DNA from: Sinorhizobium sp. B11
GTDB lineage: Bacteria > Pseudomonadota > Alphaproteobacteria > Rhizobiales > Rhizobiaceae
Direction: 5' to 3'
DNA length: 64,000 bases
Assembly (NCBI GenBank): GCA_039725955.1
Contig: CP091034.1
Coordinates: 3,348,001 to 3,412,000 of the forward strand
Below the pieces are notes generated by a model, which was given only the letters and a program-made list of their open reading frames with translations, did no database searches and was not told the origin of the DNA. Position numbers and translations under genes: made by a program. This document shows positions 1 to 8,913 of this stretch, in pieces (position 1 is the stretch's first letter; each line of letters begins with the position of its first letter).

Positions 1-572
1 CGGAGAAATGTGTCGCGCTCGCACGCCGGGGCATCGAACTGGCGAAAGGCGACGCCACGATCATGGCCACCTGCGGCATGTCGCTCATTCAGGTCGGGCG
101 CGAATATGATTGGGGTCTGGCAATCATGCAGGCCGCCGTCGATCTCAATCCCAACAGCCTGAGCGTTGTCGTAAGAGCCGGAATTGCCCACGTTCATTGC
201 GGCGATCTTGATCGGGGGCAGCAATATCTCACGCGTGCCCACCGCCTGAGCCCGCTTGATCCCTACGCTCACATCACCTTCTGCGGCCTCGCCGATATTG
301 AGATGATCCGCGGCAATTATGAGCAATCGCTTCTGTGGGCATCGCGTTCACTGGCGTTGAACCCGAATTTCGATCCGACGGTCTGGATCCTGATCACCGA
401 CAATATGAACCTCGGTCGTGTCGAAGAGGCCAAGCGCTTCCTGCAACATCTGTTGCGCATCGCGCCTGACAGCACGCTGGCAAGCATCGCAGCCGGGCAG
501 GCGACCAAAATTCCCGAACGCCGGGCCCTTGTCCTGGAGGGACTACGCAGCGCCGGCCTGCCGGAGGCTTAG
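1..572 (+). CDS. TPR-repeat protein, C-terminal part (5' end outside window)
   Basis: The reading frame is open from base 3 to the stop at 570-572, so the gene begins upstream. About 190 residues are visible. They form consecutive tetratricopeptide-like helix pairs, with signatures such as A-x-x-L-N-P-N-S and A-x-x-L-S-P-L-D-P-Y at 34-residue spacing. In rhizobia such C-terminal TPR arrays often end adenylate/guanylate cyclase or winged-helix regulator proteins. The catalytic part is not in the window, so that role is only a possibility. The repeat mediates protein-protein contacts. Confidence 0.7.
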   Translation, partial: EKCVALARRGIELAKGDATIMATCGMSLIQVGREYDWGLAIMQAAVDLNPNSLSVVVRAGIAHVHCGDLDRGQQYLTRAHRLSPLDPYAHITFCGLADIEMIRGNYEQSLLWASRSLALNPNFDPTVWILITDNMNLGRVEEAKRFLQHLLRIAPDSTLASIAAGQATKIPERRALVLEGLRSAGLPEA

Positions 573-939
573 GGACGCTTCGGAACTTTTTGGATCTTTT
601 AGGGGGCCGCTAAAGGACCCTGCGCACGCCCGCGAAGCAATCTCCTCTTACCGCGCAAGGAGCGCGGCAATTTGGGAGGTTTCGATGTTATCGCCCTTGA
701 TGATACTGTCACTCGACCAGGGCAGACCCGCCCCTGCACCACGATCTGTCGGCCAATTCGATGCCCGCCTTCTGGAGGACATTGCCGACTGCATCGCCGA
801 GCCAGAGGTTCGAGCCTCAGCCGATCCGAAGATTGCAGGAATGATTGCCTTCATCCGCAAAAGCTTGCGAATTGGCCAGCGCTCCCCGGGTATGGGATTT
901 TGCTTCGTCCGGCTCAGCCGCACCGGCCGAAACCGTAGA
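573..939. other. Intergenic stretch without a confident gene
   Basis: No well-supported gene is seen between the TPR protein and the small zinc-ribbon gene. A forward frame beginning at ATG 685 has a good GGGAGG Shine-Dalgarno at about 675-680. Its first 60 residues look protein-like, but the frame runs on to 1155 antisense through the zinc-ribbon gene, so it is not called. Confidence 0.4.
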
Positions 940-1134
940 TCAGTGTTTCTTCTGCTGCTGTTCGGCAGCGGCAACCCGGTTCAGCATCGCCACCATCTTG
1001 GTCTTGATCGATCCGTAGGTGCCGAGTTCGAAATTACAGCTGAAGCAGGTGATGATGTCGCTGTCGATCGGCTGCGGGCGCGGAAATTTCATGCGCGTGT
1101 TGCGGCACTTCGGGCAAGGGACTTCGATCTGCAT
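940..1134 (-). CDS. Small zinc-ribbon-like hypothetical protein
   Basis: Encodes 64 residues with two CxxC knuckles, C7-P-K-C10 and C30-F-S-C33, spaced like a small zinc ribbon. A charged Lys/Gln-rich tail ends in Q-Q-Q-K-K-H. An AAGGAG sequence lies about ten bases before the ATG. It stands alone between the TPR gene and the purine operon. The family is not recognised; a structural zinc site is inferred from the cysteine spacing, and no function is assigned. Confidence 0.6.
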   Translation of the reverse strand: MQIEVPCPKCRNTRMKFPRPQPIDSDIITCFSCNFELGTYGSIKTKMVAMLNRVAAAEQQQKKH

Positions 1135-1301
1135 GTTTCAGCGGCTCCTTATTAGCGTCGTTGCGATGCCTTAGCACATATGCCGCACCCGGCAAGCTCT
1201 TACTGCAACGTCCACTGCGGCAAGAAACCCCAAGTTCCCCCTTTCCTCCCGCTTGAATTTCTCGCAATCTCACGAGTCGGGAAAAAGAACAGGGGAACTG
1301 A

Positions 1302-2540
1302 ATGTATGAATATGCAATAGCCTGGGAGTGGCTGGCCTTTGCGGCGCGCTGGTTCCACGTCGTTACCGCGATCGCCTGGATCGGATCGTCCTTCTATTTT
1401 ATCGCGCTCGACCTCGGCCTGGTGAAGCGCCCGCATCTGCCAGCCGGAGTTCACGGCGAGGAATGGCAGGTCCATGGCGGCGGCTTCTATCACATCCAGA
1501 AATATCTGGTGGCACCGGCCGAGATGCCGGAACACCTGACCTGGTTCAAATATGAAAGCTATTTCACCTGGCTCTCAGGCTTCCTGATGCTCTGCATCGT
1601 CTATTACGGCGGCGCCGACCTCTTCCTCATCGATCGCCATGTGCTGGATATTTCCAAGCCGGTCGCCATCCTGATCTCGCTCGCATCGCTCGGCTTCGGC
1701 TGGATCGTCTACGACCTGCTCTGCAAGTCGCCGCTCGGAAAGAACACCTGGGGCCTGATGGCGGTGCTCTATGTCGTGCTGGTCTTCATGGGCTGGGGCT
1801 ATACGCAGGTCTTCACCGGCCGTGCCGCCTTCCTGCATCTCGGCGCCTTCACCGCCACGATCATGTCGGCCAACGTCTTCATGATCATCATTCCCAACCA
1901 GAAGATCGTCGTGGCCGACCTGATCGCAGGCCGCACGCCGGATGCCAAATATGGCTATATGGCCAAGCAGCGCTCGCTGCATAACAACTACCTGACGCTG
2001 CCTGTCATCTTCTTCATGCTGTCGAACCACTATCCGCTGGCCTTCGGCACCGCCTTCAACTGGGTGATCGCCGCACTGGTCTTCCTGATGGGGGTCACGA
2101 TACGCCACTGGTTCAACACCACCCATGCCCGCAAGGGACGACCGACCTGGACCTGGATCGTCACCGTCGTGCTCTTCATCCTCATCATGTGGTTGTCGAC
2201 TGCACCGAAGATCCTGACCGGCGAGGATCAGAGCGGATCCGTGGCACCCGCCTTCCAGCAATTTGCCGGCGATCCACATTTTCCCGCCGTCAAACAGCTG
2301 ATCGGCACGCGCTGTTCCATGTGTCATGCGGCAGAGCCGGTCTATGAAGGTATCGCCCGGCCGCCGAAGGGCGTAATCTTGGAAAATGACGCAGAAATCG
2401 CTGCGCACGCCCGGGAAATCTATATACAGGCGGGCCGCAGCCATGCCATGCCGCCGGGGAACGTGACCGACATTACACCGGATGAGCGCAAGCTGCTCGT
2501 CGCCTGGTTCGAAAGCGCAGTCGAAGGCAAACAAGAATGA
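1302..2540 (+). CDS. puuD: Urate hydroxylase PuuD (membrane domain plus C-terminal cytochrome c)
   Basis: Oxidises urate to 5-hydroxyisourate at the cytoplasmic membrane, replacing soluble uricase. The protein has 412 residues. The N-terminal part to about residue 300 has some eight hydrophobic segments and the conserved W-F-H, G-G-G-F-Y and H-I-Q-K-Y patterns of the DUF989 family. A haem-attachment motif C338-S-M-C341-H342 opens a C-terminal cytochrome c domain that should pass electrons to the respiratory chain. A GGGGAACTGA leader precedes the ATG. It overlaps the downstream guanine deaminase gene by ATGA, so the two are translationally coupled. The ureide-pathway genes lie a few kilobases downstream on the other strand. 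Confidence 0.92.
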   Translation: MYEYAIAWEWLAFAARWFHVVTAIAWIGSSFYFIALDLGLVKRPHLPAGVHGEEWQVHGGGFYHIQKYLVAPAEMPEHLTWFKYESYFTWLSGFLMLCIVYYGGADLFLIDRHVLDISKPVAILISLASLGFGWIVYDLLCKSPLGKNTWGLMAVLYVVLVFMGWGYTQVFTGRAAFLHLGAFTATIMSANVFMIIIPNQKIVVADLIAGRTPDAKYGYMAKQRSLHNNYLTLPVIFFMLSNHYPLAFGTAFNWVIAALVFLMGVTIRHWFNTTHARKGRPTWTWIVTVVLFILIMWLSTAPKILTGEDQSGSVAPAFQQFAGDPHFPAVKQLIGTRCSMCHAAEPVYEGIARPPKGVILENDAEIAAHAREIYIQAGRSHAMPPGNVTDITPDERKLLVAWFESAVEGKQE

Positions 2541-3844
2541 CCATGACACTCCTGCGCGGGCGCCTGCTCTCCTTCCGCCGCGCTCCGCTCAGCCTCGCCG
2601 ATAGCGAGAGCTATTTCTACGAGACAGACGGTGGTCTGTTGATCGAGAATGGCATCATCGCTGCTATCGGCGCCTATGCTGACGTCAAGACCAAGGCGCC
2701 TGCCGAGGTCGCCGAAATCGATCACCGTCCGCATCTGATCATGCCCGGCCTCATCGACATGCACCTTCATTTCCCGCAGATGCAGGTCATTGCTTCCTAT
2801 GCCGCAAACCTTCTGGAATGGCTGAATACCTACACATTCCCCGAGGAATGCCGCTTCGTCGAAAGCGCCCATGCCGAGAAGATTGCCACGCATTTCTACG
2901 ACGAACTGATCCGTCACGGCACGACCACGGCCGTCGCCTATTGCTCTGTCCACAAGACCTCGGCAGATGCCTTTTTTGCGGAAGCCATGCGCCGAAACAT
3001 GCGCATGGTCGGCGGCAAGGTGATGATGGACCGCAATGCGCCGCAAGGCCTGCTCGATACGCCCGAAATGGGCTACGACGAGACGCGGCAGGTGATCGCC
3101 GACTGGCACGGCAGGGGCCGCAACCACGTTGCCATCACGCCGCGCTTCGCAATCACCTCGACGCCGGAGCAGATGGAGGCGACGGCAGCGCTTGCCCGCG
3201 AGTTCCCCGATCTGCACATCCAGACGCATCTGTCGGAAAACCACGACGAGATCAAGTTCACATGCGAACTCTATCCTGATGCGGCCGACTACACCGATAT
3301 CTATGCCCGCTATGGCCTGCTCGGACCGAAGAGCCTCTTCGGCCACGCCATCCATCTTTCAGACCGTGAGGCCGATGCCATGAGCGAGGCCGGAGCGGTC
3401 GCCGTCCATTGCCCGACCTCCAACCTTTTCCTCGGCTCCGGCCTCTTCCCGCTGAAGGCGCTCGCCCGCCGCGAGAAGCCCGTTCGCATCGGCGTTGCCA
3501 CCGATATCGGCGGTGGTTCCAGCTATTCCATGCTGCGGACCATGGACGAAGCCTATAAGATCCAGCAGCTTCTCGGCGAACGGCTGAACCCGCTCGACAG
3601 CTACTATTACATGACCCTCGGCAATGCCGAGGCGCTATCTCTGGCCGACAGGATCGGCACGCTGGAGCCGGGCACGGACGCCGACCTGGTCGTTCTCAAC
3701 GCGGCCGCAACACCGGCCATGGCCCTGAAAATGGATGTCGTAAAGACGCTTTCGGAGGAACTGTTCCTGCTGCAGACCATGGGTGACGACCGCGCCGTTG
3801 CGGAAACTTATGTCGCGGGCGTCGCGCTGAAAAGCGGGCTCTAG
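2537..3844 (+). CDS. guaD: Guanine deaminase
   Basis: Hydrolyses guanine to xanthine and ammonia, feeding the urate pathway. It has 435 residues of the amidohydrolase fold. Metal ligands are visible as H76-L-H78 in P-G-L-I-D-M-H-L-H, then the Q-T-H-L-S-E strand, a G-H-A-I-H-L strand, and the late D in A-T-D-I-G-G-G-S. The length matches the family. The start overlaps the puuD stop (ATGA). The xanthine dehydrogenase needed between xanthine and urate is not in this window. Confidence 0.92.
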   Translation: MTMTLLRGRLLSFRRAPLSLADSESYFYETDGGLLIENGIIAAIGAYADVKTKAPAEVAEIDHRPHLIMPGLIDMHLHFPQMQVIASYAANLLEWLNTYTFPEECRFVESAHAEKIATHFYDELIRHGTTTAVAYCSVHKTSADAFFAEAMRRNMRMVGGKVMMDRNAPQGLLDTPEMGYDETRQVIADWHGRGRNHVAITPRFAITSTPEQMEATAALAREFPDLHIQTHLSENHDEIKFTCELYPDAADYTDIYARYGLLGPKSLFGHAIHLSDREADAMSEAGAVAVHCPTSNLFLGSGLFPLKALARREKPVRIGVATDIGGGSSYSMLRTMDEAYKIQQLLGERLNPLDSYYYMTLGNAEALSLADRIGTLEPGTDADLVVLNAAATPAMALKMDVVKTLSEELFLLQTMGDDRAVAETYVAGVALKSGL

Positions 3845-3941
3845 CAGGGCGGTGGCCTGACGGCAAAACCCTCTGAAATCAAATACCAAAGGCTGAAGAA
3901 GCGTGGTATTCGACCACGTCATCAGATGTGAAAGTTCGCTC

Positions 3942-5084
3942 ATGACCAAGCCGCTGACCATCGCCGATCTCAAGAAAATGGCTCAGCGCCGCGTTCCGAA
4001 GATGTTCTTCGACTACGCGGATTCCGGCGCCTGGACGGAATCGACCTACGCCGCCAACGAAGCCGATTTTCGCGATATCAAACTGCGCCAGCGCGTGCTT
4101 GTCGACATCACCAACCGCACGCTCGAAACCACGATGATCGGCCAGAAGGTGTCGATGCCGGTGGCCCTTGCCCCGACGGGCATGACCGGCATGCAGCACG
4201 CCGATGGCGAGATGCTGGCGGCGCGCGCGGCGGAAGAATTCGGCGTGCCCTTCACGCTCTCGACCATGAGCATTTGCTCCATCGAGGATGTCGCCTCCGT
4301 CACGACGAAGCCCTTCTGGTTTCAGCTCTATGTCATGCGCGACAGAGGCTTCGTGCTCGATCTCATCAACCGCGCCAAGGCCGCCAAATGCTCTGCGTTG
4401 GTGCTGACCGCCGACCTGCAGATTATCGGCCAGCGCCACAAGGACCTGCGCAACGGCCTCTCGGCACCGCCGAAACTCACGCCGAAACATATCTGGCAGA
4501 TGGCGACGCGCCCCTACTGGTGCATGGAGATGATGAAGACGAAGCGCCGCAGCTTCGGCAACATCGTCGGCCACGCCAAAGGCCTCGCCGATCTTCCCTC
4601 GATCACGACTTTCGCGAATGAACAATTCGACCCGCAGCTATCGTGGAGAGATGTCGCCTGGATCAAGGAACAGTGGGGCGGCCCGCTGATCATCAAGGGT
4701 ATCCTCGATGTCGAGGATGCCAGGCACGCAGCCGAAACCGGCGCCGATGCCATTATCGTCTCCAATCACGGCGGCCGTCAGCTCGATGGCGCCCCCTCTT
4801 CGATCAGCATGCTGCCGAAGATCGTCGATGCCGTCGCCGACCGCGTCGAAGTGCATATCGATGGTGGTATCCGCTCCGGTCAGGATGTGCTGAAGGCCGT
4901 GGCACTCGGCGCGCGTGGCACCTATATCGGCCGCCCCTTCCTCTATGGCCTCGGTGCCATGGGCAAGGACGGCGTTACGCGGGCACTCGAGATCATCCGC
5001 AAGGAGATGGACATCACCATGGCGCTCTGCGGCAAACGCGACATCAGGGATATCGATTCCTCGATCATTGCCGGCCGGCAGTAA
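3942..5084 (+). CDS. lldD: FMN-dependent 2-hydroxyacid oxidase/dehydrogenase (LldD family)
   Basis: Encodes about 380 residues of the L-lactate dehydrogenase / glycolate oxidase family. Signatures are F-D-Y-A-D-S-G-A, the L-A-P-T-G-M FMN strand, the catalytic block S-N-H-G-G-R-Q-L-D-G and the phosphate-binding G-G-I-R-S-G. The ATG at 3942 (M-T-K-P-L-T-I-A-D-L) is preferred to a GTG at 3903 because the family begins near there. It follows guaD by about 100 bases and may share its transcript. Substrate is not certain: lactate is the default, but beside a ureide pathway ending in glyoxylate, glycolate is also possible. Confidence 0.85.
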   Translation: MTKPLTIADLKKMAQRRVPKMFFDYADSGAWTESTYAANEADFRDIKLRQRVLVDITNRTLETTMIGQKVSMPVALAPTGMTGMQHADGEMLAARAAEEFGVPFTLSTMSICSIEDVASVTTKPFWFQLYVMRDRGFVLDLINRAKAAKCSALVLTADLQIIGQRHKDLRNGLSAPPKLTPKHIWQMATRPYWCMEMMKTKRRSFGNIVGHAKGLADLPSITTFANEQFDPQLSWRDVAWIKEQWGGPLIIKGILDVEDARHAAETGADAIIVSNHGGRQLDGAPSSISMLPKIVDAVADRVEVHIDGGIRSGQDVLKAVALGARGTYIGRPFLYGLGAMGKDGVTRALEIIRKEMDITMALCGKRDIRDIDSSIIAGRQ

Positions 5085-5085
5085 C

Positions 5086-5826
5086 TTACGGCATCCGGCC
5101 CGTCGCGAGTGCCACGGCCCATTCCGGGCGACCATTGGCCATTGCCAGCGCCGACATGGCCATGTTGTCATAGCCGATATTGCGGAAATGCGCCGTCCAT
5201 CCACTGGCTAATTTTTCCAGCACCGCGTAACTCGCCATTGCATGTCCGGTTTCGACCTTGTGCGGATAAGGCTTGTCATCGTCATAGGCCGGGCCGCCGA
5301 CACTGCCGGGATTGACCACCAGACGACCGTCGGAAAGTGCTGCCATGCGCGGAATATGCGTGTGGCCACAGAGGATCAACGGGCTTTTGATGCCTTCCGC
5401 CAGCGCCTCGATCTCCGCCTGCGGCCGCAGCACCACGCTGCCATCGGCAACGGCCGTATCCAGCCAGTAGAGATTGTCGTCCTCAGGGGTCGCGTGGCAG
5501 AGATAGACCTCGTCCCTGTAGATCAGGTCGACCGGCAGCGATCGCAGCCAGTCGAGATGTGCCGCGCCAAGCTGCACATAGGCGGCGGCATCCGAAATAT
5601 GCATTTCTTCCGGCTGCTGCTCGATCAGATAGCGGTCGTGGTTGCCGCGCACGGTCGGAATGGAAAGTGACAGCAGCCGATCCGCCACCCTGCCCGCCTC
5701 CAGCGGACCGCTGAAACAATCGCCGAGATTGACGATGCCAGTAATCCCCTGCGCCGCGATGTCGGAAAGCACGGCTTCCAGTGCCAGATAGTTGCCATGG
5801 ATATCGGCGATCGCAGCAAAGCGCAT
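5086..5826 (-). CDS. Metallophosphoesterase (YfcE/MJ0936-like)
   Basis: Calcineurin-like phosphoesterase of about 246 residues. The metal-binding motifs appear in order: A-D-I-H-G-N, G-D-C-F-S-G-P, R-G-N-H-D-R, a late C-H-A-T-P-E, and C-G-H-T-H. The ATG at 5826 is chosen because the fold begins at M-R-F-A-A-I-A-D-I-H and a GGGAGC sequence precedes it. It starts one base after uraH ends, so it is the last gene of the reverse ureide operon. The substrate is unknown; the position suggests only co-expression. Confidence 0.82.
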   Translation of the reverse strand: MRFAAIADIHGNYLALEAVLSDIAAQGITGIVNLGDCFSGPLEAGRVADRLLSLSIPTVRGNHDRYLIEQQPEEMHISDAAAYVQLGAAHLDWLRSLPVDLIYRDEVYLCHATPEDDNLYWLDTAVADGSVVLRPQAEIEALAEGIKSPLILCGHTHIPRMAALSDGRLVVNPGSVGGPAYDDDKPYPHKVETGHAMASYAVLEKLASGWTAHFRNIGYDNMAMSALAMANGRPEWAVALATGRMP

Positions 5827-5827
5827 C

Positions 5828-6184
5828 TCAGCTCCCGCGATAGGTGGAATAGCCATAGGGCGAGATCAGCAGCGGCACATGATAATGCGCCGAGGTGTCG
5901 GCAACGCCGAAGCGGATCGGCACGAGATCGAGGAAGGCCGGATGCGGCAGAGGCGTCCCGTTTGCCCTGAGATAATCTCCGGCGTGAAAGAGCAGTTCGT
6001 AGGTACCGGCACGAAAGCTCTCGCCGATCAGGATCGGCCCACCATCGACGCGGCCATCGGCATTGGTCTCCACCGTCTTGATAAGGTGGCGAAGCTCCCC
6101 CTCGATGTGAAAGAGATCGATTCGCAGCCCTTGGGCCGGTTTGCCGAGAGCCGTGTCGAGAACATGGGTGGTCAGTCCGGTCAT
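5828..6184 (-). CDS. uraH: 5-hydroxyisourate hydrolase (transthyretin-like)
   Basis: Hydrolyses 5-hydroxyisourate, the PuuD product, to OHCU. It is 118 residues, the usual length. It carries the N-terminal T-H-V-L-D with the active-site histidine, the internal G-R-V-D-G-G and F-H-A-G-D-Y blocks, and the diagnostic C-terminal Y-R-G-S. Its ATG overlaps the allA stop by ATGA, so translation is coupled. Confidence 0.95.
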   Translation of the reverse strand: MTGLTTHVLDTALGKPAQGLRIDLFHIEGELRHLIKTVETNADGRVDGGPILIGESFRAGTYELLFHAGDYLRANGTPLPHPAFLDLVPIRFGVADTSAHYHVPLLISPYGYSTYRGS

Positions 6185-6678
6185 GGCGCGGGCTCTCTGA
6201 TGATGAAGGGGCTGTCGAAGAAGAATTCTTCCAGATTGTTGCCCGGACCGTCACGGTCGACAACGAGAAAGTCGCTCGGCTCGCCGAGCGCCATCAGCGG
6301 ATGATGCCAGACATTGCGCCGATAATTCACGCCCTGGTCGCCGCCCGCGAGAAAGACCTGCGGACGCCCCGGACGGCCGCCTTCATCTTCGGAAACGACG
6401 ACGAGGAAGGGTCGGCCCGATATCGGCGAGAAGCTCTGGCTACCGAACGGGTGCCGCTCCATCATGCCGACCTCGTAAGGAAAGCTGCGCGGCTGGCCGC
6501 GGAAGAGATTGATGATGACGCGCGCCCCCTCGCCCGCAGCCTCGGGCGCTGCAAGCGCATGGAAACGCTCGGTATTGCCGCCGTTGATATAGCGCATGCT
6601 CGCAGGATCGGCTTCGATCACGTCACCGAAGGACGCGAAGGCGGATTTTGTTAGAGACTGTATTTCGAGATATTTGGA
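6181..6678 (-). CDS. allA: Ureidoglycolate lyase
   Basis: Splits ureidoglycolate to glyoxylate and urea, the last ureide step. About 165 residues from a GTG start at 6678 (V-S-K-Y-L-E-I-Q). An upstream ATG at 6723 would add 15 residues and run 38 bases into hepT, whereas GTG leaves a short gap, so GTG is preferred. AllA signatures include F-G-D-V-I-E, N-G-G-N-T-E-R-F-H and the histidine-containing V-W-H-H-P-L strand. It lies between the HepT-like gene and uraH. Confidence 0.9.
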   Translation of the reverse strand, partial: SKYLEIQSLTKSAFASFGDVIEADPASMRYINGGNTERFHALAAPEAAGEGARVIINLFRGQPRSFPYEVGMMERHPFGSQSFSPISGRPFLVVVSEDEGGRPGRPQVFLAGGDQGVNYRRNVWHHPLMALGEPSDFLVVDRDGPGNNLEEFFFDSPFIIREPAP

Positions 6679-6685
6679 CACGGAA

Positions 6686-7048
6686 TTACTCGCCCTGAAC
6701 GCGCCAGTGGCGAACATTTTCAAGTTGGGAAACCAGAGCAGGAAGTTCGGTCCTCGCCGTCTGCCAGATGACGGGCAATTCTGCCCGATAATAATCGTGA
6801 ACGATCAGGTCTCGCATGCCCTTTATCCGGGTCCACGGAATATCCTGATGATCCTGAATAAAGCCGGGGTCGCCAGCCGCAATTCGCGCCGCTGCTTCGC
6901 CGACGAGGACCAGCGACATCGTCACCGCCAACTGGGTACGAATATCATGGAGAAACTGCTCCTGGCTCATGCCCTCTGTCAGGTCGAAGGCCTGCTGCGC
7001 GGCCTCCTGCATGCGATCCACATGTTCAAGAAGGCGCTCGCGGCTCAT
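6686..7048 (-). CDS. hepT: HepT-like HEPN toxin (DUF86)
   Basis: A 120-residue helical protein with the HEPN active-site motif R79-x4-H84-D-Y86, matching the Rx4-6HxY RNase signature. In HepT/MntA modules of this family the toxin is an RNA-cleaving HEPN protein, and the partner nucleotidyltransferase neutralises it by AMPylating a tyrosine near this motif. The start overlaps the partner's stop by ATGA. The pair sits inside the ureide operon between alc and allA, which is unusual for a toxin-antitoxin pair. Confidence 0.85.
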   Translation of the reverse strand: MSRERLLEHVDRMQEAAQQAFDLTEGMSQEQFLHDIRTQLAVTMSLVLVGEAAARIAAGDPGFIQDHQDIPWTRIKGMRDLIVHDYYRAELPVIWQTARTELPALVSQLENVRHWRVQGE

Positions 7049-7335
7049 ATGGCGGAGGCTTCCGACAGAACACGGTGTCTGATGCGTTCCGGCAATCCAC
7101 CCGCAGTAACCAGATCCACCTTAACCCCCAGAATATCCTGCAATTCTTCCAGCAGCCCGCCAAGATCGAACAGCGTTGTCCCTGGCAGCGCATCCACCAG
7201 AATATCCAGATGGCTGTCCGGCCGACCCTCGCCGCGGGCAACCGAGCCGAACACACGCGGGTTTGCCGCGTTGAAGCGCTTGGTCGCTTCGCGGATCGCC
7301 TGCCTGTTCTTCTCCAGCACTTCCGACGGTCTCAT
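7045..7335 (-). CDS. mntA: MntA-like nucleotidyltransferase antitoxin
   Basis: A 96-residue minimal nucleotidyltransferase (Pol-beta fold). It has the G-S-V-A-R-G-E-G motif followed by P-D-S-H-L-D-I-L-V-D and a later V-D-L-V-T strand. In the canonical GSx10DxD motif the first metal aspartate should stand where this protein has histidine, so catalysis may be altered; some related minimal nucleotidyltransferases may share this variant. It is directly upstream of hepT with a 4-base overlap and 57 bases downstream of alc. Confidence 0.82.
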   Translation of the reverse strand: MRPSEVLEKNRQAIREATKRFNAANPRVFGSVARGEGRPDSHLDILVDALPGTTLFDLGGLLEELQDILGVKVDLVTAGGLPERIRHRVLSEASAI

Positions 7336-7392
7336 CGCGGCATCACTCCTGATGCCGCGAATATAAGGGACGGGACTGAAAGAGGAAAGAAC

Positions 7393-8415
7393 TCAAGCCT
7401 TCACTCCGAAGAGCCTGAGGCGCATCGTGCCGCCATCCGGATGCATGGCATAACGCACATGCGTGATCGGGCCGATATCGGCAATCGCGTCGCTGCCATA
7501 TTCATGGATATGGTCCATCTGCAGCTTGCTGCGCGGCAGGATCGGCTTCCAGTTTTCCGAAGCCGCGATATCGGCCTCAGACAGCGTATCGCCGAGATCG
7601 GGCAGATAGGCGCCGAAGAGTTCGCATGTGTCCGGGAAATTGCCCTTGAAGAAGGCCGTATCGACGATCACGCGCTTGATCGTGCCGGCATGGCCGAGCC
7701 GAATGATCGCCCAGTCGTGACCTGGACCACGGCGGCGCTTGGTTTCCCAGCCGTCGCCCATGTTGAGGCCGCGTCCAGGACCGAGCAGCTTGTCCGGATG
7801 GCCATAATGCGCATCCGACCAGGCAAGCGCTTTTGCACCGTTGAAAATATAGGCGAGGTCGACCTCCTCACCGGCGCCGACTTTCGACCAGTCGAAATAG
7901 GCCGAGCCATAGACGCGAAGACGCGCCACACCACCATCCGGATAGATATGCAGGCGAAGATGCGTCCAGATCTTCTGCTTGTCAGCATTTTCGAAGAAAT
8001 GATGGGCGCTGGAGCCGAGCGGCGACTTGGCCAGGATTTCGGTCCACTGCGTCGCATCATCAGGATCGCCGCTCTCCAGAAAGGCAGCCTCGATCGAGCA
8101 ATGCGGCGGATAATTGCCGGTGAAATAGCTGGTATCGACATCGAAGCCGAAGATACGGCCCGGCATGGCAAGCTTCACGATTGCCCAGTCATGGCCAGGC
8201 ACGCGCTTGCGGCGGCTTTCCCAGCCGTCCATATACTTGCCGTTATCGTCGTAGAGATCCGGATCGAAGCTTGCCGGCACGTCCTGCAGCATGCGCTCCA
8301 GCGGCGCGAAGAATTCGTCCGTGGCGTAGAGACCCTTGGCGCCGAGACGGGCCGAGGCAAGATTGATGGCACCCGTGGCGAAAGCTGGCAGGCTGGTATC
8401 GGTCGTATCGGTCAT
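7393..8415 (-). CDS. alc: Allantoicase
   Basis: Hydrolyses allantoate to ureidoglycolate and urea. It has 340 residues containing two homologous beta-sandwich halves, roughly 25-180 and 200-338. Each half repeats a W-E-(S/T)-(R/K)-R-(K/R)-R block followed by G-H-D-W-A-I, and both repeats are visible. The ATG abuts the uraD stop (TGAATG), so the genes are coupled. Confidence 0.95.
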   Translation of the reverse strand: MTDTTDTSLPAFATGAINLASARLGAKGLYATDEFFAPLERMLQDVPASFDPDLYDDNGKYMDGWESRRKRVPGHDWAIVKLAMPGRIFGFDVDTSYFTGNYPPHCSIEAAFLESGDPDDATQWTEILAKSPLGSSAHHFFENADKQKIWTHLRLHIYPDGGVARLRVYGSAYFDWSKVGAGEEVDLAYIFNGAKALAWSDAHYGHPDKLLGPGRGLNMGDGWETKRRRGPGHDWAIIRLGHAGTIKRVIVDTAFFKGNFPDTCELFGAYLPDLGDTLSEADIAASENWKPILPRSKLQMDHIHEYGSDAIADIGPITHVRYAMHPDGGTMRLRLFGVKA

Positions 8416-8913
8416 TCAGGTCTCCGGAAGCATGGATGTCAGGCGCAGCAGCGCGATCTTTTCGACCTCGGCTGCCGCAGTCACGAATTCTTCGTCGCTG
8501 GTATTGTCGATCCGCTTTTCGAAAGCGGCAAGGATATCGTCGTTGTTCAGCCCCTTCACCGCGATGATGAAGGGAAAACCGAATTTCTGCGTATAGGCGG
8601 AATTAAGGTCGGTAAAACGCGCATGCTCTTCAGGGCTCAACCGGTCGAGCCCCGCACCGGCCTGTTCCTTCTTGCTGTCTTCCGTCAGCTCGCCCGCGAC
8701 CGCCAGCCGTCCGGCAAGATCGGGATGAGCGCGCAACACACCGAGGCGCTCTTCCCTGCTCGCCGCGCGGAAAATGGCGACGAGCTCCGTATGCACACGA
8801 TCTACCGTCAGCTTCTCACCGACAAAGCCATCGTCATAGGCCCGCTCGGCGATGAAGGGCGAATGCTCGAAGACGCCACCGAAGCGAGACACAAATTCGT
8901 TGCGCGAAATCAT
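8416..8913 (-). CDS. uraD: OHCU decarboxylase
   Basis: Decarboxylates 2-oxo-4-hydroxy-4-carboxy-5-ureidoimidazoline to S-allantoin. It has 165 residues with the active-site block L-R-A-H63-P-D-L-A-G, the E-Q-A-G-A-G-L helix and the F-G-F-P-F-I-I strand typical of UraD. The frame extends upstream to 9057, but the ATG at 8913 matches the family's start and makes a one-base TGATG overlap with puuE. It catalyses the step between UraH and PuuE. Confidence 0.95.
   Translation of the reverse strand: MISRNEFVSRFGGVFEHSPFIAERAYDDGFVGEKLTVDRVHTELVAIFRAASREERLGVLRAHPDLAGRLAVAGELTEDSKKEQAGAGLDRLSPEEHARFTDLNSAYTQKFGFPFIIAVKGLNNDDILAAFEKRIDNTSDEEFVTAAAEVEKIALLRLTSMLPET

Noticed and set aside
685..1155. 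Forward frame with a good ribosome site and 157 codons
   Set aside because: The second half lies antisense to the zinc-ribbon gene and loses protein-like character, so the full frame is unlikely to be a gene.
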